Below are positions 1 to 7,900 of a DNA stretch of 10,081 bases, in pieces. Below the pieces are notes generated by a model. That model made no database searches and had not been told where the DNA came from. It saw only the letters and a program-made list of their open reading frames with translations. The DNA comes from Gammaproteobacteria bacterium (lineage in GTDB: Bacteria; Pseudomonadota; Gammaproteobacteria; Pseudomonadales; UBA3067), in NCBI GenBank assembly GCA_002402085.1, contig NVVB01000138.1, positions 1 through 10,081 of the forward strand, in the 5' to 3' direction. The translations under genes and the position numbers were made by a program. Positions within the stretch are counted from its first letter, which is position 1; every line of letters begins with the position of its first letter.

Positions 1-56
1 AGACAACATAGAGAGATCAATACTGAAAGCAATGTAAGGCAATAATTATTTTTCAT
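1..56 (-). CDS. N-terminal start of a probable exported protein (partial, runs off window)
   Basis: An ATG at 56-54 opens 18 codons reading M-K-N-N-Y-C-L-T-L-L-S-V-L-I-S-L-C-C before the window ends. A lysine followed by a hydrophobic stretch rich in Leu, Ile and Val is the pattern of a secretion signal. The start lies 17 bases after the rimI stop on the same strand, so it could be the next gene of that operon. I see no Shine-Dalgarno sequence in front of it. The Cys pair does not form a canonical lipobox, because the residue before the first Cys of the pair is Leu. Nothing can be said about function. With only 18 codons visible, chance remains possible. Confidence 0.35.
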   Translation of the reverse strand, partial: MKNNYCLTLLSVLISLCC

Positions 57-73
57 GGCACACAAATAGCGGA

Positions 74-313
74 CTAATTTTTTAAATACTTCGCCAGGAT
101 GATTGCATCTTCGCGCCCATTTTCCGCTGGATAATACGCTTTACGTACACCCAGCTCATGAAACCCTTCAGATTGATATAAATCTTGTGCACCCTCATTT
201 GAACGCCGCACTTCAAGTAATAGCATATCGATGTCTGTTTGATGTGATTTTTTTATCAGGTGCCGTAAAAGATAACGCCCCAAACCTTTACTCTGGTATT
301 CGAGGTCAACACA
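74..313 (-). CDS. rimI: RimI-type ribosomal protein N-acetyltransferase, C-terminal part only
   Basis: This is the C-terminal half of a GNAT-fold acetyltransferase of the RimI family, which acetylates the N-terminal alanine of ribosomal protein S18. Visible motifs are the acetyl-CoA pyrophosphate-binding loop (V-D-L-E-Y-Q-S-K-G-L-G-R-Y-L-L, the Q/R-x-x-G-x-G/A signature), then L-E-V-R-R-S-N-x-x-A-x-x-L-Y-x-x-x-G-F and the family tail Y-Y-P-x-x-x-G-R-E-D-A-I-I. About 79 residues are present, against about 150 in a full protein. The N-terminal half is missing because at 295-313 the reading runs into glnE sequence in another frame. A TTG at 283 opens the frame but lies inside the conserved GLG loop, so it is not a real start. 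The family call is firm; whether this fragment is a natural remnant or an assembly join is open. Confidence 0.85.
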   Translation of the reverse strand, partial: CVDLEYQSKGLGRYLLRHLIKKSHQTDIDMLLLEVRRSNEGAQDLYQSEGFHELGVRKAYYPAENGREDAIILAKYLKN

Positions 314-2580
314 TGAATAACACGCTGCACTAAACGCGTAAAAAACACCGTGTTATCAATGGAGCGCTCGCCGTCCGTGCTTAAATTGGATGGGCATTCG
401 TAAACGAAAACCAGATCTAAATCCGAACTGTAGCTCAATTCGTAGCCAGCTAGCTTACCGTAGGCAATAATTAAAAAAGGCCGGTCGGTCACTCGCCCTT
501 CGGAAGTCGTAGGATAACCGTATTTATCCACCATCTGCTGCCATGCAATATCTGCTACCACCGACAAGGTCGCCTCTGCGATATCGCTCAAATAATCACT
601 CACCTTCATTAAAGGCCGAAAAGCAGAAGATTCGGTGGCCGCCACCCGCAACACATGGCCCTTTTTAAAATGCCGTAAACACTCCATTTGCTGCTCCAAA
701 TCTTCATTTGGAATCCGCAACAATTGCTGCCGCAACTCATCCTTCAAGGCGGCTAAATCAGGGTGGCTAAAAAGATTCTTAGCGTCGATCAGCTCATCCA
801 ACAACAGCGGCTGGTTGGCCAGCTGATCGGCAATCCACGGGCTTGCCTCACATAACACCACTAGATGTTTCAACGCCACTTCATTTTCAAGTAACAACAC
901 CAAATACGCAGAGCGTCGCAGCACTTGATACAGCAGCGGTAAAATACGCTCAAAAGTGCTCAATGGAGACTCCCCTGCCACCACATGCTCAAGCAACGAA
1001 GGCATTAATTGATCAAGCCGCTGGACACCCACCGCCTGACTACGTTTAAGTTGTTTAGAGTTCTTAAGCGCCTCAATTTCCTTTAGCAAGCCCTGAGCAT
1101 CAGCCTTTGAAACGCCTTGAGCCAACAAAATCTCCACTAAACGATCATCAGACTGCGTTCGATTCCAGACTAATGCCATATTCGAGCAAGTAGTCCCAGA
1201 GCGCGACTGAGCCGACGAGTCTTTGCTGATCAATAAATCGAAATGCCCGCGCACCTCCGCGCGATGCACATCAAGTTGTGCCTGCAGATCATCCCAACAG
1301 CCATAGCCCATGCTAGCGGCAACCCGCTGTCGATCAAGGCTATCAGGGGGAATGGTCTGGGTCTGCTTATCCCGTAAACCTTGGATACGGTGCTCCAAAA
1401 TCCGTAAGAATCGATAAGCTGCCTCCAGCTCTGCCACCGTAGACTGCGGATAATATTCACCGTCGCTAAGCACGCCGAGCACCGACAACAAATTCGACTC
1501 TTGTAAACGCCGGTCCCTACCGCCGTTAATCAACTGCACCGCTTGGACGATAAATTCGACTTCTCTAATCCCGCCGGGGCCAAGCTTTATATTTTCATTC
1601 ACCCCTCGCCGCCGCACTTCTCGATTGATCAAGGCCTTCATATCGCGCAACGATTCAATGGCACTGTAATCCACGTACCGGCGATAAACAAAGGGCTGCA
1701 AGCGAGCCATGAGGTCATTATTGACCGATTGCTCAGGCGTCATCGGCCGCGCCTTCACAAAGGCATAACGCTCCCATTCTCGACCTTGGCTTTGGTAATA
1801 CGTTTCAAGGGCATCAAAGCTCGATACCAAGGCACCACTTTGTCCATAGGGACGTAGGCGCATATCCACCCGAAATACAAACCCGGCCTCAGTGACTTGA
1901 TCGAGAGATTGAATAAGCTGCTGGCCGAGCGAAACAAAAAATTCTTGATTAGAGACTGGGGACTCTACACCGGTGCAATGCCCCCGCTGAGGATAGGCAA
2001 AAATCAAATCGATATCGGACGATAAATTCAGCTCACGCGCGCCCAACTTGCCCATCGCAATCACCACTAATTGCTGAGCCACGCCGTCCTCTGAATGCGG
2101 ACTTCCAAGCTTTTGCTCAAGCCACCCATGCAGACAATCCCGCGCCACGGTCAAACATACGTCAGCCAAATCAGAAAGCGATCGCAGTAGCTCTTCCAAG
2201 TCGGCTACTTGCAATACATCGCGCCAAATTAACCGCACCATTTCACGCTGACGAAACCGACGCAGCAATGCTCCCAAAGCTTCTTGAGAAGTAATATTCG
2301 CCAATTCAGCTAAGAGGGAGTCCTGATAGTCTTGAGCACAAAAGCGACGTTCAAGATCGCCACTGCCCAGCAATTCAACTAGCAACAAAGGATTTTGGAT
2401 GCACTGTTCGGCGACGAAATCACTGGCCACCCACAGCCGATCAATTTGAGCCTTCGATTGATTCACTAACGCTTGCTGAGCATCCTCTAAACTGGATTTT
2501 TCAGCGAATCGCCGCCAATACTTTTCCAGCAAAGGCATCAACGATTCAGTAACAAGAGGGGCCGTAGGCATAATACTCAC
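256..2580 (-). CDS. glnE: Bifunctional glutamine synthetase adenylyltransferase/deadenylylase, C-terminally truncated
   Basis: GlnE adds AMP to and removes it from glutamine synthetase in response to PII, tuning nitrogen assimilation in the cytoplasm. Residues 1 to ~450 form the N-terminal deadenylylase half: the nucleotidyltransferase motif M-G-K-L-G-x-x-E-L-x-x-S-S-D-I-D-L-I-F (about 176-194; D189, D191) and the third acidic site V-D-M-R-L-R-P (D239), followed by N-I-K-L-G-P-G-G-I-R-E-V-E-F (330-343). The adenylylase half begins with Y-G-K-L-A-G-Y-E-L-S-Y-S-S-D-L-D-L-V-F (707-725; D720, D722). It stops being GlnE-like after H-V-L-T-S-N-T (residue ~762), just before the expected E-V-D-x-R-L-R-P site. 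Twelve unrelated residues follow to the stop. The 774 residues compare with about 950 normally, so the product could deadenylylate but not adenylylate. The open frame begins with GTG at 2580; ATG at 2571, preceded by GAGTGAG, is an equally good start. The gspE-like gene lies 177 bases upstream on the same strand. Confidence 0.93.
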   Translation of the reverse strand: MSIMPTAPLVTESLMPLLEKYWRRFAEKSSLEDAQQALVNQSKAQIDRLWVASDFVAEQCIQNPLLLVELLGSGDLERRFCAQDYQDSLLAELANITSQEALGALLRRFRQREMVRLIWRDVLQVADLEELLRSLSDLADVCLTVARDCLHGWLEQKLGSPHSEDGVAQQLVVIAMGKLGARELNLSSDIDLIFAYPQRGHCTGVESPVSNQEFFVSLGQQLIQSLDQVTEAGFVFRVDMRLRPYGQSGALVSSFDALETYYQSQGREWERYAFVKARPMTPEQSVNNDLMARLQPFVYRRYVDYSAIESLRDMKALINREVRRRGVNENIKLGPGGIREVEFIVQAVQLINGGRDRRLQESNLLSVLGVLSDGEYYPQSTVAELEAAYRFLRILEHRIQGLRDKQTQTIPPDSLDRQRVAASMGYGCWDDLQAQLDVHRAEVRGHFDLLISKDSSAQSRSGTTCSNMALVWNRTQSDDRLVEILLAQGVSKADAQGLLKEIEALKNSKQLKRSQAVGVQRLDQLMPSLLEHVVAGESPLSTFERILPLLYQVLRRSAYLVLLLENEVALKHLVVLCEASPWIADQLANQPLLLDELIDAKNLFSHPDLAALKDELRQQLLRIPNEDLEQQMECLRHFKKGHVLRVAATESSAFRPLMKVSDYLSDIAEATLSVVADIAWQQMVDKYGYPTTSEGRVTDRPFLIIAYGKLAGYELSYSSDLDLVFVYECPSNLSTDGERSIDNTVFFTRLVQRVIHVLTSNTRVKVWGVIFYGT
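295..313. other. glnE/rimI join within a 19-nt shared sequence
   Basis: On the minus strand this stretch reads TGTGTTGACCTCGAATACC. In the glnE frame it gives the family-like H-V-L-T-S-N-T, which aligns with H-L-F-S-T-R-T of E. coli GlnE. In the rimI frame it gives C-V-D-L-E-Y, which aligns with A-V-D-P-D-Y of E. coli RimI. Both genes therefore appear intact up to and through this segment, from opposite sides. That is what a join at a short sequence common to two unrelated loci looks like. Confidence 0.7.
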
Positions 2581-2665
2581 TCAGACAAACTAGGTGAAAA
2601 AGTTCTACTTAAAAATATAGAACGAAAGGCTACAAGATGTGATTGAAAATAGACCCCAGATCATG

Positions 2666-2685
2666 CGCTGAACGTTAATTCAGCG
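2666..2685 (-). terminator. Hairpin between gspE-like gene and glnE (weak terminator candidate)
   Basis: The arms CGCTGAA and TTCAGCG form a perfect 7-bp stem around a 6-base loop, CGTTAA. It sits in the 177-bp gap after the gspE-like stop. Reading on the minus strand, no T-run follows directly; a short TATTTTC comes about 20 bases later. It could attenuate transcription from the upstream gene into glnE, or be a chance palindrome. Further towards glnE, a minus-strand TATATT (2619-2614) is a possible -10 box without a convincing -35. Confidence 0.3.
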
Positions 2686-2757
2686 TCCAGGGCTCAAGTA
2701 GGACAAACCAACAGGACGGGCTAGGCTGGACAGGCAGTACAAGATATACGAAACAAA

Positions 2758-4551
2758 CTAGGTGGGTGCAGGCGCAACACGCATGACTTCTTCTATCGTA
2801 GTCACGCCATTGGCTACTTTCTGAGCACCGCTCAACCTCAAGCTACGCATGCCTTCTTTATACGCTTGCGCACGAAGCTTATTAATATCCGCCCCAGAGC
2901 TATTGATAATCGCTTGAATCTTCTGGGACATAGGCATCACTTCATAAATACCCACACGCCCTAAATAGCCGGTGTCTCGACATTCCAAACAACCTTTAGG
3001 CATTTTCACCACCACCGGAGGCTCGGCTTTCCAGGGTTGGGTCAATTCCTTCCAAGCAAACTCTTCAACACAGCCATCAATTTTACAATGAGGGCACAAC
3101 GTCCGTACTAGCCGCTGCGCCATGACGCCACTAATCGTTGAGGTTAATAAATAAGGCGGCACGCCCAATTCCAATAGGCGAGTAATCGCTGTAGGTGCAT
3201 CATTGGTATGCAGCGTCGACAACACCAAATGCCCCGTGAGTGCCGCTTGAATAGCCATGTCAGCGGTTGCCAAGTCGCGAATTTCACCGACCATAATAAT
3301 ATCCGGGTCTTGTCGCATCAGCGCACGAATCCCCGCGGCAAAGGTCAAATCAATGGCCGTGTGCACCTGCATTTGATTAAAGCTAGGCTCCACCATTTCA
3401 ATCGGGTCTTCAACACTACAAACATTCACTTCTGGGGTCGCTAATTGCTTAAGCGTCGAATACAAAGTGGTGGTCTTACCCGACCCCGTAGGCCCCGTCA
3501 CCAAGACAATGCCGTTAGGGTTATCAATTAAACTTTTCCAGCGCCGATAATCTTCATTGGCGAGCCCCATGTCCTTGGTGCTTCGCATTAAGACCTCAGG
3601 ATCAAAAATTCGCATCACCAGTTTTTCACCAAAAGCGGTCGGTAGCGTCGAAAGCCTCAACTCCACCTCGTGCCCACCATCCATTTTGGTTTTAATACGA
3701 CCATCCTGAGGACGGCGTTTTTCGGCCACATCCATACGCCCCAGGATTTTGATTCGACTGGACACCGCGGTCATGACTGCGGCAGGAAATTCATAGACAT
3801 CATGCAACACGCCATCAATTCGAAAACGTACATTGCCCGTGTCACGTCGTGGCTCTAAATGAATATCACTGGCTCGCTGGTCAAACGCATATTGTAATAA
3901 CCAGTCAACAATATTAACGATGTGCTGGTCATTCGCATCAGGGGACTTTAAATGGCCAATCTCTAACAGCTGTTCGAAATTAGCAGTGGACTGCTGTCCG
4001 CCTTTAGCACTAGCGCCACTCACCGATTTGGCTAAATTGTAAAATTCAATGCTATAACGATGAAAGTCAGCCGGACTGATCAACACCCGGCGAATGTCTT
4101 TTTCCTTCAGCGTATGCCTTAGATCCTGCTCCCAATCCGTGTGGAACGGCTGCGCACTGCCAATCACTATGTAATCAGAAAAAACCTCTAACGCGAGAAT
4201 TTGATGGCGCTCGGCAAAGGCATAAGACATCACCTCGGTAATCGCAGTGACATTGATTTTCAGGGGATCAATTACAAACAACGGCTGCTCAGAAAACTCC
4301 GCAAACCAGGCCATTAAGCAATCTAAATCCAGCAGCTTAGAGGGATCGTTCATGGCCTTAAAACCAAACTCAGCAATCACTTGCAAGGCGTGCCACTGGG
4401 CTTTTTCCGCGCCTCGAGGCGTGCTGGTAATAACGTTGACATCATCCACCGCCAACATTCCTGCATCACTGAGCTCTCGAATAAACCACGACAAGTCGAC
4501 TCGCATACTGCCCCGAATCAGTGGCTTTTTAGTCTGCTTACTGGAAACCAA
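2758..4551 (-). CDS. GspE/PulE/PilB-family secretion or pilus assembly ATPase
   Basis: This is a 597-residue cytoplasmic hexameric ATPase of the type II secretion/type IV pilus superfamily, which powers pseudopilus or pilus subunit extension at the inner membrane. An N-terminal MshEN/T2SSE-N-like domain is seen around residues 88-175. The core follows: R-A-S-D-I-H (226-231), Walker A G-P-T-G-S-G-K-T (353-360), Asp box S-V-E-D-P-I-E (379-385), Walker B D-P-D-I-I-M-V-G-E-I-R-D (415-426) and His box G-H-L-V-L-S-T-L-H-T-N-D (440-451). A zinc-type tetracysteine is present, C486-x2-C489 and C521-x2-C524, with an extra C494. All catalytic motifs are intact, so it should be active. The length suits GspE/PilB, but no other secretion or pilus gene is next to it, so I leave the symbol open. 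A TTG start at 4551 has a good AAGGA 8 bases upstream; ATG at 4506, preceded by GGGG, would shorten the protein by 15 residues. Confidence 0.93.
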   Translation of the reverse strand: MVSSKQTKKPLIRGSMRVDLSWFIRELSDAGMLAVDDVNVITSTPRGAEKAQWHALQVIAEFGFKAMNDPSKLLDLDCLMAWFAEFSEQPLFVIDPLKINVTAITEVMSYAFAERHQILALEVFSDYIVIGSAQPFHTDWEQDLRHTLKEKDIRRVLISPADFHRYSIEFYNLAKSVSGASAKGGQQSTANFEQLLEIGHLKSPDANDQHIVNIVDWLLQYAFDQRASDIHLEPRRDTGNVRFRIDGVLHDVYEFPAAVMTAVSSRIKILGRMDVAEKRRPQDGRIKTKMDGGHEVELRLSTLPTAFGEKLVMRIFDPEVLMRSTKDMGLANEDYRRWKSLIDNPNGIVLVTGPTGSGKTTTLYSTLKQLATPEVNVCSVEDPIEMVEPSFNQMQVHTAIDLTFAAGIRALMRQDPDIIMVGEIRDLATADMAIQAALTGHLVLSTLHTNDAPTAITRLLELGVPPYLLTSTISGVMAQRLVRTLCPHCKIDGCVEEFAWKELTQPWKAEPPVVVKMPKGCLECRDTGYLGRVGIYEVMPMSQKIQAIINSSGADINKLRAQAYKEGMRSLRLSGAQKVANGVTTIEEVMRVAPAPT

Positions 4552-4559
4552 TCTATTGT

Positions 4560-4564
4560 TCCTT
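4560..4564 (-). promoter_or_regulatory. Shine-Dalgarno supporting the TTG start of the gspE-like gene
   Basis: On the minus strand AAGGA lies 8 bases before the TTG at 4551. This near-ideal spacing is the reason to prefer the TTG over the ATG at 4506. Confidence 0.55.
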
Positions 4565-4889
4565 TCTATTATTCCTGTTTATTAATCCAGTTATTCCGGC
4601 CTTAATTTAACCGCGCTCCGACGCTTCAAAGCGACGCATCACGACCACAGCACAGCCAATACCCACAAGAAAAGCGCGAACATTTAATACTATACGCTAA
4701 TTCAAATAACGCGACCGTGTCGCCACATCCAAAACACACCTTGCTAGCGATAGCGTTCAGCCAACAAAAACCACTTAAACTTAACCCCAATAATGTAAAA
4801 CGTGCTCAACAACCACTTTTCATAGCCTGTTTTAACGTAATATTTTAGCGCCCGTAAGGGTAAACTAGAGCATACAAACGTTGCCAATA

Positions 4890-4920
4890 GTGACCAAATC
4901 TAAAAACAACGGCTTATAAA
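4890..4920 (+). promoter_or_regulatory. Possible promoter of the large beta-helix gene
   Basis: TATAAA (4915-4920) lies 48 bases before the ATG at 4969. The best upstream partner is GTGACC (4890-4895), four of six matches to TTGACA, at a long 19-base spacing. The -10 context (CTTATAAAATCA) resembles that of the second beta-helix gene (GCTATAAAATGA). That resemblance is the main argument for it. Confidence 0.35.
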
Positions 4921-4968
4921 ATCACTCAAACTAATAATAACTTTCAATAACAATGGGCCTCTAAAACA

Positions 4969-7900
4969 ATGCGCTCGAAAACCAGAACTTCAAAATTACT
5001 CGCACTAACGCCTCTACTTATGCTGAGTGCAGCCGCCCCCTACAGCCAGGCCGACATCCTCTTTGTTTCTGACTCAGGCTCAGACACCATCGACTGCGCT
5101 GCCGCCCCCTGCAGAACCATTGCGCACGCCATAGAACAAGCCCAAGCCCAAGATCAATTATTAATAAGCCAAGGCGAGTACCGTTTAAGTGACGGATTAA
5201 TCCTTAACAAACCGCTCAGCCTGATCGGTGTCGGTCAAGGCCAAGTCATCATTAGCGGCCAGTCAATCGACAGCAGCGTCATTACCGTATCACCCGACAC
5301 CACCGTCTCAATCAGCGGCTTAAGCTTTATCCGAGGCTCAGGCAATATCCGCGATCTCAAACGCGTCGGTGGCGGCATTGATAATCAGGGCAATCTAACA
5401 TTAACCCACGTCTTAATCGGTAACAACACCGTCGAAGGCGACAGCGGATCACTCCTCCTAGGCGGCGTCTATAGCCCACTTGGCGGCGGCATATACAGCG
5501 GCCCCGGTAGCACTCTGAACTTAGATTACTGCACCATCGACAACAACATCGTCACGAGCCTCAGTCCAGCTGTAGGCACTGGCGGAGGCGGAGGCGCCCT
5601 GGGCGGCGGCATTGCCGCAGAGGGCAGTACCGTGACCATCAATCACTCAACACTTTCCAACAACCAAGCCATCGCCGAGCAATCCTCCGGGGGCGGCGGA
5701 GGCGCGGTGGGAGGGGCTATCTACATTGCCGACCTCGAAAGCACCGGCAGCCTCTCATTAAATACCAGCACCCTGTTCAACAACCAAACCATTGGCGGCT
5801 CCATTAGCCTAATCCGACCTATTTTGGGTAGCGGCGGCGCGAGCGCTGGCGGAGATTGCGGTTCGAACTGCACCTTAAACGGTAACATTATTAGTGGTGG
5901 GGATGGCGCAGACGGCGCAGCCTTAGGGGGCGGCGGTGGTGGAGCAGGCGCAGAAATATCTGACCCAATCACAGGGATTTTTAATAACCGAGGCGGCCGC
6001 GGTGGTGATGGCGCCTTTCTAGGCGGCGGTGGCGGAGGCGGTGCACGCTCCTCAAATGACAACGGCACCACAGGCGCCGGAGGCGATGGTGGCTTTGGCG
6101 GTGGAGGCGCAGCCTCAGGCTGGGCCTTACCGAGCGCGCTTGAAGCAGGCCAAATTGCAGCCAGTGTTTTCTCTAGCCCCACAGATATTCTAGACCCTGC
6201 GTTTTTAGATTCACTGCAAGGCATCGAAAAGCCAAGAGTTGGCACACAAGGACGGGCCGGCTATGGCGCAGGCGATGCCTTTGCTATTAATGACTTCTTT
6301 AGCGGTTCAGGTGCAGGGGCAGGCATCGGTGCCGCGATCTTTGCCGATGATCAAACAGAAATCACACTGGCTCATAGCACGATCAGTCAAAACAGTGCGG
6401 TAGGTGGCCAAGGCAACATTGATGGCCAAGGCCAAGGCCAAGGCATCGGCGGCGCATTATTTAATAACGGCGCAGCAACCTTCTCGTTGCAAAACATCGC
6501 ATTAATAGACAATCAATCTGACACCCAAAATAATTGCGCGGTTGCGGATGGTTCAGGCCTAAGCGTCACCGACGGATTCTATAGCGCCGGCGCTGATTCA
6601 ATCGCCGACAGCCTCGACTGCGACGCCTTTAATCTAACTTCAAGAGCCATCTTACTGCCCTCACTCAGTGACAATGGCGGCCCGACACTGACGCTCCGCC
6701 CGCCAACGGCACAAGCCTTTGACAACCTCAGCACGACTGAATGCGCCAGCACTGATCAACGCCAAATAGAGCGACCCATCTCCTGCGATTCAGGTGCCGT
6801 CGAGCTCGCCTCAAACGACACAGCCAACATTGCACCCTCAGTCGCGCTAAACGTACTACTACTCGATTACGAAACAGACAGCGAAGCCAACTTATTTCCT
6901 TCAGCCAGCGTCAACGACCTAGACAGCGAAGATTTCGATACCTTAACCGTGTCCATCACCGACGGCTTTAACGCCGCCCAAGATCTATTGTCTCTTAATA
7001 TAGACGGCAACCCGCAATGGCAACGAATCGATGCCCTAAGCAGCAGCTGGTTACTTCATAACGGCGTCGTAGTTGCAGAAATAATCAATGAACAAGCCGA
7101 AGAAATTCAACTAAAGTTCAACCGACTCGACACCAGCGCCTTAGTGAGTTCATTGCTAGCGACTATTACCTACCAAAATTCAGCTAATCCGCCTTCGTCC
7201 GGTTTACGTAACGTACACGTACTATTAAATGACGCACAACAAAACACAGCCCGCGCTAACATGAGCATCGCCACTACCACCATGCCCACACCGGTGGTCC
7301 TCGATATCTTTACCGAGGTGCAAAGTGGTGCAAGCGTAAACGTGTCAATTTCAGAATTTATTGTGCTTCCTGACGGCGAATCCCTCGACAGCATTGAACT
7401 CCTCTCATCCCCCTTATTGGGCGCAAGCCAGATCACAGCGGACGCCAATGCCGCGACCATCACGTATACCTCGGACCCTGGCTCTAGCGGACTCGAGCAA
7501 ATTAACTACACCATCAATGATACAAGCAATCAAGCCACGTTATTTGTGACGGTAATGTCTATCGTGCCTCAAGCGGAAGAGGATGATTACCTACTGGAAT
7601 TAAGTGCCGGCCTGCCCGACATAGAACTGGACGTATTAAGTAACGACAACCTTCGGGGTGCCGAGCTTGACCAAATCAGTATCATTATTGTCAGCCCACC
7701 CCAAGGCGGCGAACTAAACCTAACGGACGCTGAAGGTAGGATCACCTATAAAGTCAATGATCAAAGCCGCATTGGCGAAGACTCCTTTTCTTATCAAATT
7801 TCAAATAGTAGCGGTCCAGTTAGCAACGTCGCCACCGTCACCCTGTCTCTCAGTGCTCCCGACATAAGCACAGCAGCGGATAGTGCATCGGCGCAAGCCA

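Larger units (their letters stand above)
4552..4968. other. Divergent intergenic region between gspE-like and beta-helix genes
   Basis: This 417-base AT-leaning gap must hold the promoters of two divergent genes. I see no coding sequence or RNA gene in it. A short perfect palindrome, GCGAC-CGT-GTCGC (4711-4723), and a CGCTT/AAGCG inverted repeat near 4621-4634 could be protein-binding sites, but each arm is only 5 bp. Nearer the plus-strand gene a TATAAA at 4915-4920 is the best -10 candidate. I could not pick out a convincing minus-strand promoter. Confidence 0.6.

Noticed and set aside
74..283. Stand-alone small protein from a TTG at 283
   Set aside because: The TTG codes for the Leu of the G-L-G acetyl-CoA loop of RimI, and family similarity continues upstream to 313. 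It is an internal codon of a truncated gene.
256..330. Programmed frameshift making a GlnE-RimI fusion protein
   Set aside because: No slippery heptamer is evident. The two proteins are functionally unrelated, and a fusion would miss the catalytic halves of both. A join between loci explains it better.
5575..6130. Gly-rich DNA blocks as CRISPR-like or satellite repeats
   Set aside because: The blocks differ in length and spacing, keep the reading frame and encode loops of one protein. There are no constant repeats with unique spacers.
5721..6245. Long Pro-rich minus-strand reading frame
   Set aside because: It is the mirror of Gly-rich codons (GGC/GGT read backwards as Pro/Ala) in the beta-helix gene. 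The same applies to the Pro-rich frame at 9552-9944.
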